From: Psychroflexus sediminis
Lineage (GTDB): Bacteria > Bacteroidota > Bacteroidia > Flavobacteriales > Flavobacteriaceae
DNA length: 35,947 nucleotides
Assembly: GCF_900099815.1 (NCBI RefSeq)
Contig: NZ_FNCW01000015.1
Span: forward strand, 1 to 35,947
Direction: 5' to 3'
In this document: positions 23,757 to 31,512 of the stretch, in pieces
How positions within the stretch are numbered: the stretch's first letter is position 1
Layout: each line of letters begins with the position of its first letter
Translations under genes and position numbers: made by a program
The notes under the pieces: model-generated
Databases searched by the model: none
What the model was told of the DNA's origin: nothing
Seen by the model: only the letters and a program-made list of their open reading frames with translations

Positions 23757-24629
23757 CTAAAGTTTAGAAAGTTTATCTAAAGTAAATTGAATAAGGGAGT
23801 CGACCGTCGCCTTTGGGTCTTTGCTGAAGTTTCCTGTGGATCTGTTAGCAATTATCGCATTCATAGACAAAGCCCCGTGTCCAAGGAGTTTAGACAGTGC
23901 ATAGATCGCGCTGGTTTCCATTTCTAAATTGGTGATCGATTTGTCTTGAAATCTAAAATCAACCAATTGATCTATAAAATCAGCATCCTCGGTTTCCAGC
24001 CTCAGTGTTCTCCCCTGCGGGCCGTAAAAACCTAAATTTGTACCTGTATACCCTGGAATCACCTTCTCATCGGTGTTGAAAAGAGTCATCAAATCAGGAT
24101 CTGCATCAACAATATAAGGCTCAGGCTTTTTTGAAGACACCTTCAAATGCGCATGAAGTGCTTTTGTAGCTTCTTTATTGGTAATATCGTTTTTATAATA
24201 GTGCAGTAAGCCGTCAAAACCAACACCAGCTTCACTCATGATGAATTTGTCCAGCTCAGCATGAGGTTGGATTCCACCTGAGGTTCCTATTCTTATGATA
24301 TTAAGTTTATGATGTCTTAGTTTTATTTCCCGGGTTTCAAAATCAATATTGACAAGGGCATCCAATTCGTTAAGGACAATATCGATATTGTCGATCCCAA
24401 TTCCAGTAGAAATAACGGTCATTTTTTTACCCCTGTAGAAACCTGTCTGTGTTTTGAATTCCCGTTTTTGAGTTTCGAAAATGATTTCATCAAAATATGA
24501 AGTCACTTTAGCCACTCTATCCTGATCGCCAACAGTTATAATTATATCAGCAATATTCTCAGGCTTAAGGTTGAGGTGATAAATACTTCCGTCCGGATTT
24601 AAGATTAATTCTGAAGATGCTATAGGCAT
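23757..24629 (-). CDS. Nucleoside phosphorylase (PNP/UDP family, uridine phosphorylase-like)
   Basis: 290 residues. A trimeric/hexameric PNP-UDP phosphorylase fold is indicated by ITVGDQDRVAKVTSYFDE, the phosphate-binding IRIGTSGGIQPHAELDKFI and the ribose-binding LEMETSAIYALSKLLGHGAL. It would cleave a nucleoside with phosphate to base and ribose-1-phosphate for salvage. The GTSGGIQ and EMETSAIY forms are most like uridine phosphorylases, but inosine or methylthioadenosine use cannot be excluded. It is upstream of the Ca3427-like gene with an 11-base gap, hinting that that protein may bind a base, nucleoside or derivative. Confidence 0.88.
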   Translation of the reverse strand: MPIASSELILNPDGSIYHLNLKPENIADIIITVGDQDRVAKVTSYFDEIIFETQKREFKTQTGFYRGKKMTVISTGIGIDNIDIVLNELDALVNIDFETREIKLRHHKLNIIRIGTSGGIQPHAELDKFIMSEAGVGFDGLLHYYKNDITNKEATKALHAHLKVSSKKPEPYIVDADPDLMTLFNTDEKVIPGYTGTNLGFYGPQGRTLRLETEDADFIDQLVDFRFQDKSITNLEMETSAIYALSKLLGHGALSMNAIIANRSTGNFSKDPKATVDSLIQFTLDKLSKL

Positions 24630-24769
24630 GCGTTATAGTTTTGAAGATGGAATTTGAATATCCAGTCTTGTGTTATAGTTTATGAGAGACTCTAATCAAG
24701 ATAAGCTCTTCTGTTGATTTACAAAAAATAAATCATGAACCAGGCTGGTTTACTGAAAAGAAATCTGTC

Positions 24770-25105
24770 TCAACCCCCAACGCGTTTCACGTTAAAACCA
24801 AGATCTTTTAATAAGCTCATGATCTGTTCCCGGTAGTCGCCCTGAATGATGATTTCTTCATTTTTATGACTTCCACCAACGCCAATCTCTTTTTTCAGGT
24901 ATTTGGTCAGGTTCTGAAAATCTTTCTTAGCTCCAGAATAGCCTTTTATCAAGGTATTCGCTTTGCCTTTTCTTTTCGAAAATTCGCAAATTAACGGATC
25001 GGATTGAAGCCAGATATTGAGCTTATCACTTTTTGAAGCTGTTTTTTCTTCTTCCTGAGGTTCGTGATCTGGAAATAAATCTTTCAACTGATCTTTAAGA
25101 TCCAT
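24770..25105 (-). CDS. yciH: SUI1/YciH-family translation initiation factor-like protein
   Basis: 111 residues. After a charged, Glu/Lys-rich N-terminus (1 to about 30), a SUI1/eIF1-like domain follows: FSKRKGKANTLIKGYSGAKKDF, TKYLKKEIGVGGSHKNEEII and IIIQGDYREQIMSLLKDLGF (motif cores KGKANTLIKGYSG and GVGGSHKN). Bacterial YciH proteins resemble eIF1 and affect initiation fidelity or stress translation; the exact role is uncertain. It ends with a Val-Gly-Gly tail. It lies 3 bases downstream of the 2OG-Fe(II) oxygenase gene, so they are probably one transcript. Confidence 0.9.
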   Translation of the reverse strand: MDLKDQLKDLFPDHEPQEEEKTASKSDKLNIWLQSDPLICEFSKRKGKANTLIKGYSGAKKDFQNLTKYLKKEIGVGGSHKNEEIIIQGDYREQIMSLLKDLGFNVKRVGG

Positions 25106-25108
25106 AAT

Positions 25109-26065
25109 TTATTTTTTTATCAGTCCTATTTCTACCAGGCGTTGATGAAGAAATTCTCCTGCAGTAATATCTTCATATTGCTTTGGATTATTCTCATCGA
25201 TACATTCTTCAAGACAGTCTAGGCGCATATCGCTTCTAGGGTGCAAGAAAAAGGGGATAGAATATCTGGGTTTGTCCCACTCTTCTTTAGGAGGGTTTAC
25301 AACCCTGTGAATGGTGGATCTCAATTTATTATTGGTATGTCTTTCTAGCATATCCCCAACGTTGATGACGAGTTCGTCTTCTTTAGGTTTGGCATCAATC
25401 CACTCTCCATCCTTGCGTTTTACCTGCAAACCTCCTGCAGAGGCTCCCATAAGTAAGGTGATGAGGTTAATGTCTCCATGTGCACCTGCTCTCACAGCGC
25501 CTTTGGGTTCAGTTTCAATCGGGGGATAGTGGATTGGTCGCAAAATGGAGTTTCCATTTTTAGCCCAATGGTCAAAATAATATTCGTTGAGACCTATGTA
25601 AAGGGCTAATGCTCTTAGCACATAAATCCCTGTTTTTTCTAGCATGTCGTAGGCTTGCATTCCCACTTCATTGAACTTGGGTAATTCTTTGACTTCAATG
25701 TTTTCTGGATAGTCTTCTTTTAAATCCGCATCCTCATCAGGTTCTTGGCCAAAGTGCCAAAACTCCTTAAGATCTCCCTCTTTTTTTCCTTTGGCATGTT
25801 CTTTACCAAAGGAAACATAGCCGCGCTGTCCCCCCAAATCCTCACGTTCATACTTCTTTTTGGTCTCTTCTGGGAGATTGAAAAAAGCCTGGACCTGAGT
25901 ATATAATTCATCTACCAATTTTTCGTCTAAAAAATGATGATTTAAGGCGACAAAGCCAATTTCTTCGTAGGCTGAACCAATTTCATCGACGAACTTTTGT
26001 TTTCTTTTAGGGTCTTCAGATAAAAAATCTGCAAGATTCACACTAGGAATATTTGTCATGGACAT
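25109..26065 (-). CDS. 2-oxoglutarate/Fe(II)-dependent oxygenase (isopenicillin N synthase-like)
   Basis: 318 residues. The N-terminal DIOX_N region (IPSVNLADFLSEDPKRKQKF, EIGFVALNHHFL) is followed by the Fe(II)/2OG double-stranded beta-helix. Metal ligands are His196-x-Asp198 in RAGAHGDINLITLL and His253 in STIHRVVNP. The 2OG-binding Arg267-x-Ser269 is in PRYSIPFFLHP. Members carry out hydroxylation, desaturation or ring closure on diverse small molecules. There is no beta-lactam or ethylene pathway gene nearby, so the substrate is unknown. The start MSMTNIPS allows a second ATG two codons in. It is first in a pair with the SUI1-like gene. Confidence 0.88.
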   Translation of the reverse strand: MSMTNIPSVNLADFLSEDPKRKQKFVDEIGSAYEEIGFVALNHHFLDEKLVDELYTQVQAFFNLPEETKKKYEREDLGGQRGYVSFGKEHAKGKKEGDLKEFWHFGQEPDEDADLKEDYPENIEVKELPKFNEVGMQAYDMLEKTGIYVLRALALYIGLNEYYFDHWAKNGNSILRPIHYPPIETEPKGAVRAGAHGDINLITLLMGASAGGLQVKRKDGEWIDAKPKEDELVINVGDMLERHTNNKLRSTIHRVVNPPKEEWDKPRYSIPFFLHPRSDMRLDCLEECIDENNPKQYEDITAGEFLHQRLVEIGLIKK

Positions 26066-26084
26066 AAAAAAAAATTTTGAAAGA

Positions 26085-26092
26085 CAAATTTA
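26085..26092 (-). promoter_or_regulatory. Putative -7 element of the 2OG oxygenase gene
   Basis: TAAATTTG on the minus strand, ending 19 bases before the ATG at 26065. Confidence 0.42.
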
Positions 26093-26150
26093 ATGAATTT
26101 TCTTCAACAAGAATTTTAGGAATCTTAATAATTAAAAGTTTTCATTATGA

Positions 26151-26158
26151 TACATTTG
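26151..26158 (+). promoter_or_regulatory. Putative -7 element of the E1 dehydrogenase gene
   Basis: TACATTTG matches TAnnTTTG and ends 23 bases before the chosen ATG at 26182. It lies inside the upstream extension of the open frame, which argues for the later start. Confidence 0.5.
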
Positions 26159-26181
26159 GAAAGCCAGTTAAAATACAGTTT

Positions 26182-28158
26182 ATGAAATTTGAACATCATT
26201 CTATATCCAAAGATCAACACATTGATTTATTTAAAAGCATTTTAAAGCCCCGTCTTATCGAAGAAAAAATGCTAGTGCTTTTACGGCAAGGCAAAATTTC
26301 AAAATGGTTTTCCGGTATTGGTCAGGAGGCTATAGCTGTAGGAGTGACAAAATCTTTATTACCAGATGAATATATTTTACCGATGCACAGGAATCTCGGT
26401 GTCTTTACCGAACGACATATTCCTCTGTATCGTTTGTTTTCTCAATGGCAGGGCAAACTGAATGGATTTACAAAAGGAAGAGATCGAAGTTTTCATTTTG
26501 GGACTCAGGAGTTTAAAATTATCGGTATGATTTCTCATTTAGGGCCACAACTGGGCGTCGCGGATGGCATTGGTCTAGCGCATAAGCTGAAAAATGAAAG
26601 TTCTGTGACCGCTGTTTTTACTGGTGAAGGAGGAACGAGTGAAGGTGATTTTCATGAGGCGCTCAATGTTGCATCGGTATGGCAGCTGCCCCTGTTATTT
26701 TGTGTAGAAAATAACGGCTACGGGCTTTCAACACCAACAAACGAGCAGTTTAATTGTGAACACATTGCAGACAAAGCCGTGGGCTACGGCATGGAATCGC
26801 ACATTATCGATGGAAATAATATCGTAGAGGTGTTTACCAAAGTCAGTGAAATTACAGAACGTATACGACAAAATCCGAAACCTGTACTGCTTGAATTTAA
26901 AACCTTTAGAAGAAGAGGACATGAAGAAGCAAGCGGTACCAAATACGTGCCAGATGAGTTGATGAAACACTGGGAAAAACTAGATCCTGTAGATAATTAT
27001 GAGCTCTTCCTTTTGGAATCCAAATTTTTGACAGAAAGGGAAATTTCTTCAATAAAGTCAGAGTTAAAATCAGAAATCGATGAACACCTCAAGTTAGCCA
27101 ACAAAGAAGTGGAAGTAGAAGCTGATGAAGCTACCGAATTGCAAGATGTTTTTAAGCTATATGAGTTTAATGGGCAACTGCCTTCTCCCCGGAAAACCGA
27201 ACTGCGTTTTATCGATGCTATTTCTGATGGCTTGAAGCAAAGCATGGAAAAATTCGAGGATTTGGTCATTATGGGGCAGGATGTTGCAGAATACGGTGGT
27301 GTCTTTAAAATTACGGAAGGTTTCTTAGAAATGTTTGGAAAAGAAAGAGTTCGAAACACGCCTATTTGTGAGTCGGCTATTATTTCAGCAGCGATGGGGC
27401 TTTCCATAAAAGGAATAAAGTCGGTGGTTGAGATGCAATTTGGTGATTTTGTGACATCTGGATTTAACCCCTTGGTGAACTACCTGGCTAAAGTTCATTA
27501 CCGCTGGGGTCAGAATGCAGATGTGGTGATACGCATGCCTTGTGGAGCAGGAGTAGGTGCAGGACCTTTCCATAGCCAAACCAATGAGGCCTGGTTTACC
27601 AAAACACCAGGATTGAAGGTTGTTTATCCCTCAAGCCCACAAGATGCAAAAGGCTTATTGATAGCAGCTATCCAAGATCCTAATCCGGTTTTGTTTTTTG
27701 AACATAAAGCGCTGTACAGAAGCATTAGAGGGGAAGTTTCAGATGATTATTTCACTATAGAACTTGGAAAAGCCAATAGAGTACAGGAAGGCGATAAACT
27801 TACAGTCATTACTTACGGTGCTGCTGTTCACTGGGCTTTAGATGTTTTAAAGCAGTACCCTGACATTTCTGTAGAACTCATTGATTTAAGAACTTTGTCC
27901 CCTCTGGATGAAGAAGCCATTTTTGCCTCTGTAAAGAAAACAGGAAAAGTCATTATATTTCAGGAAGATTCTTTATTTGGAGGAATAGCTTCAGATATTT
28001 CAGCGCTTATCTCTGAACATTGTTTTGAATATTTGGACGCCCCAATAAAACGCGTAGCAAGCTTATCGACTCCTATTCCTTTTGCTAAAAACCTGGAAAA
28101 TCAATATCTGGGGAAATCAAAATTTGAAGAGGCCTTGATAACATTAAATAAATACTAA
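26182..28158 (+). CDS. 2-oxo acid dehydrogenase E1 component, alpha and beta subunits fused
   Basis: 658 residues from ATG 26182. The frame is open 35 codons earlier, but that part covers a promoter element. Residues 1 to about 320 are an E1-alpha domain with the TPP motif GEGGTSEGDFHEALN ending in the ENN of FCVENNGYGLSTP. Residues about 345-655 are an E1-beta domain: IMGQDVAEYGGVFKITEGF, ICESAIISAAMGLSIKG and FHSQTNEAWFTKTPGLKVVYP (core HSQTNEAWFTKTPGLKVV). The enzyme decarboxylates a 2-oxo acid and passes the acyl group to E2. The fused single-chain form is characteristic of Bacteroidota. Likely substrates are branched-chain 2-oxo acids, so it would supply iso- and anteiso-acyl-CoA primers. 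E2 and E3 genes are not in the window. Confidence 0.92.
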   Translation: MKFEHHSISKDQHIDLFKSILKPRLIEEKMLVLLRQGKISKWFSGIGQEAIAVGVTKSLLPDEYILPMHRNLGVFTERHIPLYRLFSQWQGKLNGFTKGRDRSFHFGTQEFKIIGMISHLGPQLGVADGIGLAHKLKNESSVTAVFTGEGGTSEGDFHEALNVASVWQLPLLFCVENNGYGLSTPTNEQFNCEHIADKAVGYGMESHIIDGNNIVEVFTKVSEITERIRQNPKPVLLEFKTFRRRGHEEASGTKYVPDELMKHWEKLDPVDNYELFLLESKFLTEREISSIKSELKSEIDEHLKLANKEVEVEADEATELQDVFKLYEFNGQLPSPRKTELRFIDAISDGLKQSMEKFEDLVIMGQDVAEYGGVFKITEGFLEMFGKERVRNTPICESAIISAAMGLSIKGIKSVVEMQFGDFVTSGFNPLVNYLAKVHYRWGQNADVVIRMPCGAGVGAGPFHSQTNEAWFTKTPGLKVVYPSSPQDAKGLLIAAIQDPNPVLFFEHKALYRSIRGEVSDDYFTIELGKANRVQEGDKLTVITYGAAVHWALDVLKQYPDISVELIDLRTLSPLDEEAIFASVKKTGKVIIFQEDSLFGGIASDISALISEHCFEYLDAPIKRVASLSTPIPFAKNLENQYLGKSKFEEALITLNKY

Positions 28159-28218
28159 AAAAGCCTTAATCCCGAAATATACATGTAACTTAGAAATTGA
28201 ACCATAAAAAAGATCATT

Positions 28219-28380
28219 ATGATACGATGGATAATTACATTTCTTGTTATCGCATTAGTTGCCGCCGTCTTAGGTTTCGGTGGAATTGCTGAAGGCGCTG
28301 CCGATATAGCTAAAATCATCTTTTACATTTTTATTGTCTTATTTATCATCTCGCTTATCGGAAAACTTTTCAGACGATAG
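28219..28380 (+). CDS. DUF1328 small membrane protein
   Basis: 53 residues with two hydrophobic helices, [19 protein letters not shown] and [19 protein letters not shown], joined by a short segment EGAADIAK and ending in basic RR. The GFGGIAxxAAxIAKI core is the DUF1328/YtjA signature. Stress-inducible small inner-membrane proteins of this family are widespread; their function is unknown. It is a single gene between the E1 dehydrogenase and a hairpin terminator. Confidence 0.88.
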   Translation: MIRWIITFLVIALVAAVLGFGGIAEGAADIAKIIFYIFIVLFIISLIGKLFRR

Positions 28381-28390
28381 ACGATCATAC

Positions 28391-28431
28391 ATCCGTAAGT
28401 TTATTTTTGATATAGATTTACGGATTTTTTA
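28391..28431 (+). terminator. Terminator after the DUF1328 gene
   Basis: ATCCGTAA and TTACGGAT form an 8-bp stem with a 19-base loop, followed by six T residues. Confidence 0.7.
28402..28409 (+). promoter_or_regulatory. Possible -7 element of the lipocalin gene
   Basis: TATTTTTG lies inside the loop of the terminator hairpin, about 44 bases before the lipocalin ATG. Chance is plausible in AT-rich sequence. Confidence 0.3.
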
Positions 28432-28452
28432 TTTTAACTTATTAAATCACTT

Positions 28453-28926
28453 ATGAAATATATTTTAACGATTGTAGTTGCTTTTTTAATCACGTCATGC
28501 GGTCCTGCTTATCTGGCCAATCAAGTGGAGAAAGACTTTAAAGGAGATTGGGTTTTAGAATCCATTTCTTATCCAGATGCTTCAGGCTTATTTGATGTAG
28601 AACTCTTTAATCTTTCCTCAGCCTCTTGTTTTGAGAATTCAGTGTGGAAATTTATTCCAAATAACAGTACAGGGAGTTTTACTTTAGACGGAAACAATTG
28701 CATCAAAACTGAACAGCAGTTTAAATGGTATGTTGATAAAACAACAGCCGAGAATTTCAGTCCCGAGATGTTGTTAAAGATAACGACGGGGCAAAAAGCC
28801 AGAAAGGTTGATACAGGAACTAGGATAAAAATTAAATCTTTGTTAGAAAGTCAAATGGTATGGGAGCAAAACGCTATGTTTAAAGGAGAAGAAATAACAA
28901 TAGAAATGACATTTTCAAAATTATAA
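28453..28926 (+). CDS. Lipocalin-like lipoprotein
   Basis: 157 residues. A lipoprotein signal (VVAFLITSC) gives lipidated Cys16. The mature part begins with FKGDWVLESISYPDASG, the G-x-W motif typical of lipocalin-like barrels, with two Cys (about residues 57 and 78) that may pair. The fold assignment is from the GDW motif and length and is not certain. It is directly followed, two bases later, by an OmpA-family lipoprotein. This pairing recurs in Flavobacteriia by my recollection. It probably sits in the periplasm or at the outer membrane and binds a small hydrophobic ligand. Confidence 0.72.
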   Translation: MKYILTIVVAFLITSCGPAYLANQVEKDFKGDWVLESISYPDASGLFDVELFNLSSASCFENSVWKFIPNNSTGSFTLDGNNCIKTEQQFKWYVDKTTAENFSPEMLLKITTGQKARKVDTGTRIKIKSLLESQMVWEQNAMFKGEEITIEMTFSKL

Positions 28927-28928
28927 TT

Positions 28929-29624
28929 ATGAGAAACTTTAAGAATAAATCATTAATAATATTAGTTGCCTTTGCTTTTTTATTTAGCTCCTGTGAGGCT
29001 ACAAAAAACACCAATAAAACTCAGCGCGGAGGTGCTGTAGGTGCCGCAAGTGGTGCAGTGATTGGCGGTGTTATCGGTAATAATGTAGGGGATGGAGACA
29101 ATACGGTTCTCGGAGCTATTATCGGTGGTGTAGTTGGTGGTGCCGCTGGTGCCTATATTGGCAACAGAATGGATAAACAGGCCAAAGAAATAGAACAAGA
29201 AATTCCGGGAGCAGAAGTAACCAGAGTAGGTGAAGGTATCAACGTTACTTTCGATGAAAATTCTGGTGTTTATTTTGCTACCGATAAAGCAAACATCAGT
29301 GGGAAATCTGAAATTTCACTGTTGAAATTGATTAATATTTTTCAAAAATACCCTAAAACAAATATCATTGTTGAGGGACATACAGACTCTACAGGAAGCG
29401 AAAGTTATAATATGCAGTTGTCGAAGGAACGCGCTCAAGCGGTGACCAATTATTTGATCAGTAATGGAATTGAGGATTCTAGAATCAAAACCAACTGGTA
29501 TGGTGAAGAACAGCCTAAATATGATAATTCAACGGCAGTTGGACGCTCCAAAAACAGAAGAGTTGAACTGGCTATCGTTGCCAGCGAAGAATTGAAGGAA
29601 GAGGCCCGTGAAAAGGCTCAGTAA
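28929..29624 (+). CDS. OmpA-family lipoprotein with glycine zipper
   Basis: 231 residues. The signal LVAFAFLFSSC gives lipidated Cys22. Residues about 33-80 are a glycine zipper (GAVGAASGAVIGGVIG..., then GAIIGGVVGGAAGAYIG). Residues about 105-215 are an OmpA C-terminal peptidoglycan-binding domain with IIVEGHTDSTGSESYNMQLS, SKERAQAVTNYLISNGI and the end GRSKNRRVELAI. It should tie the outer membrane to peptidoglycan. It shares a transcript with the lipocalin gene and ends in a strong terminator. Confidence 0.93.
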   Translation: MRNFKNKSLIILVAFAFLFSSCEATKNTNKTQRGGAVGAASGAVIGGVIGNNVGDGDNTVLGAIIGGVVGGAAGAYIGNRMDKQAKEIEQEIPGAEVTRVGEGINVTFDENSGVYFATDKANISGKSEISLLKLINIFQKYPKTNIIVEGHTDSTGSESYNMQLSKERAQAVTNYLISNGIEDSRIKTNWYGEEQPKYDNSTAVGRSKNRRVELAIVASEELKEEAREKAQ

Positions 29625-29641
29625 TTAAAATAATTGAGAAG

Positions 29642-29672
29642 AAAATCCTAATGCTGCATTAGGATTTTTTTT
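29642..29672 (+). terminator. Terminator after the OmpA gene
   Basis: AAAATCCTAATG and CATTAGGATTTT form a 12-bp perfect stem with a CTG loop, followed by a T tract. It isolates the next gene cluster, which starts 18 bases later. Confidence 0.85.
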
Positions 29673-29689
29673 ATGCCTAAATTTCAACG

Positions 29690-30805
29690 ATGAATATTTA
29701 TGATGTTATAATTATTGGTGGTGGTTTAGCAGGATTAACTTCAGCCATAGATTTATCTATAAATGGGTTTGAAGTTTTACTCATTGAAAAAGATGAATAT
29801 CCTAAACATAAGGTCTGTGGTGAATACGTTTCCAATGAAGTTTTACCTTACTTAAAACGGCTTGGTGTCGACATCAGTAAAACCAAAGCCGATCAAATCC
29901 AGCGCTTAGTCTTAAGCAATCGTAAAGGAAATTCAGTCAGGGTTGAACTTCCTCTTGGTGGATTTGGAATGTCCAGATATGCTTTGGACAATCTCATGTA
30001 TGAGAAAGCGAAATCCAGTGGCGTTGAATTTAAATTTGAAACCGTGACTGATGTTGCTTTTGAAGATCATCACTTTTGCATCAAAACCCATTCAGCTGAA
30101 TTTTACGCTGAACTGGCTATTGGAAGTTTTGGAAAGCGCTCCACCTTAGATAAAAAATTAGACAGGGATTTTATCCATAACAAAACGCCCTGGATTGGTA
30201 TTAAAGCCCATTATCAAAACGATGATTTTCCTGACGGAGAAGTACAGCTTCATAATTTTGAGGGCGGATACTCCGGGCTATCCAAAACTGAAACGGGTGC
30301 GGTCAATTTTTGTTATTTAGCACATTACGATAGCTTCAAACAGGAAAGGTCTGTTGAAGATTTCAATAAAAATATTGTAGCTCAAAATCCTAAACTGAAT
30401 TCCTTCCTCAATAATGCTGACTTGCTTTTTGATAAGCATCTGGCGATTTCACAGGTGTCTTTTCAGAATAAAAATGCGGTTGAAAATCATATGTTGATGG
30501 CCGGAGATTCTGCCGGACTCATTCATCCGCTTTGTGGAAACGGCATGGCCATGGCGATACACTCGGCTAAACTGCTTTCAGATGAAATCAAAAATTATAA
30601 AAATCATCGGAGCAGATATCAGCTAGAAAAAAATTATACACAAATCTGGAAGCAGACTTTTCGCAAAAGACTTATTTTCGGTTCCTTATTTCAGAATATA
30701 CTTTTACAACCAAAACTCACAAACATCGGCATGTTAGCTGTTTCCAAATCGCCTTATTTACTCAAGAAAATGATTCAACAAACCCACGGAAAGCCGATTT
30801 TATGA
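29690..30805 (+). CDS. FAD-dependent oxidoreductase (geranylgeranyl reductase / hydroxylase-like)
   Basis: 371 residues. The dinucleotide-binding motif VIIIGGGLAGLTSAIDLS (Gly10-x-Gly-x2-Gly15) is at the N-terminus, with EKDEYPKHKVCGEYVS after it. The FAD-binding AGDSAGLIHPLCGNGMAMAI is at about residues 270-290. This layout is that of the geranylgeranyl-reductase/PHBH-like flavoproteins that reduce isoprenoids, hydroxylate aromatic rings or saturate enoyl groups. It opens the type III PKS cluster and overlaps the next gene by four bases (ATGA). It probably tailors the polyketide or lipid product; the specific reaction is not determinable. Confidence 0.88.
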   Translation: MNIYDVIIIGGGLAGLTSAIDLSINGFEVLLIEKDEYPKHKVCGEYVSNEVLPYLKRLGVDISKTKADQIQRLVLSNRKGNSVRVELPLGGFGMSRYALDNLMYEKAKSSGVEFKFETVTDVAFEDHHFCIKTHSAEFYAELAIGSFGKRSTLDKKLDRDFIHNKTPWIGIKAHYQNDDFPDGEVQLHNFEGGYSGLSKTETGAVNFCYLAHYDSFKQERSVEDFNKNIVAQNPKLNSFLNNADLLFDKHLAISQVSFQNKNAVENHMLMAGDSAGLIHPLCGNGMAMAIHSAKLLSDEIKNYKNHRSRYQLEKNYTQIWKQTFRKRLIFGSLFQNILLQPKLTNIGMLAVSKSPYLLKKMIQQTHGKPIL

Positions 30806-31512
30806 AACAAATCTCCACCATAACTCGAAGCAAGGAGGCTGAAATCATGGATAAGTTTGATTTTAAGGGGGATGAGCTCAAAAGCGTCCTTGAGACGATC
30901 GATAAGATCAACGCCAAACTCGGTGGACACCGCGTCACCATCAAAGGCATTCAGAAACTTTTAGAAAATCATCCCCGAAAACATCTTGTCATTGCAGATT
31001 TGGGATGTGGAAGCGGAGATGCGTTAAGACAAATATCTAAATGGGCCAAAAAACAAGGTATTAACGTTCAACTCATCGGTATAGATGCCAATCCGCATAC
31101 GATACAGGTGGCCAGAGAGTGGTCCAGAGATTATAAGAATATTTCTTACAGAGTAATCGATGTGTTTAGCGAAGATTTTGATGATTTTGAGGCCGATATT
31201 ATAACCTGTTGTCTGACTCTTCACCATTTTGAAAATAAGTTTATAAAAAAATTAGTACCAATTCTTTCAGATAAAGCTAGTTTGGGTCTGGTTATCAACG
31301 ATTTACACAGAAGCAAAGTAGCCTATAGGTTATTTGAATTATATTGTTCAGTCTTTGTAAATTCAGATATTGCAAGAAAAGATGGTTTAACTTCTATTTT
31401 AAGAGGGTTTACCTCAGAAGATTTAGAAAATTTTGCCAAAGAATTAAATTTAAAGCACCACATCACATGGTATTGGGCATTTCGATACCAGTGGATAATT
31501 TATAGCTCATGA
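30802..31512 (+). CDS. SAM-dependent methyltransferase of the type III PKS cluster
   Basis: 236 residues. The first frame start overlaps the FAD gene by four bases; an internal ATG at 30847 (MDKFDFKGD) is an alternative. Motif I is VIADLGCGSGDALRQIS, the acidic motif II end is IGIDANPHT, and motif post-II is IITCCLTLHHFENKF. The C-terminal part (LVINDLHRSKVAYRLF) is of the type seen in methyltransferases beside bacterial chalcone-synthase genes. It most likely methylates the polyketide ring or a hydroxyl. Its stop overlaps the PKS start by four bases. Confidence 0.88.
   Translation: MKQISTITRSKEAEIMDKFDFKGDELKSVLETIDKINAKLGGHRVTIKGIQKLLENHPRKHLVIADLGCGSGDALRQISKWAKKQGINVQLIGIDANPHTIQVAREWSRDYKNISYRVIDVFSEDFDDFEADIITCCLTLHHFENKFIKKLVPILSDKASLGLVINDLHRSKVAYRLFELYCSVFVNSDIARKDGLTSILRGFTSEDLENFAKELNLKHHITWYWAFRYQWIIYSS

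Noticed and set aside
28453-29624. Lipocalin and OmpA genes as part of the PKS cluster
   Set aside because: A 12-bp perfect terminator separates them from the cluster, and their functions are general envelope roles.
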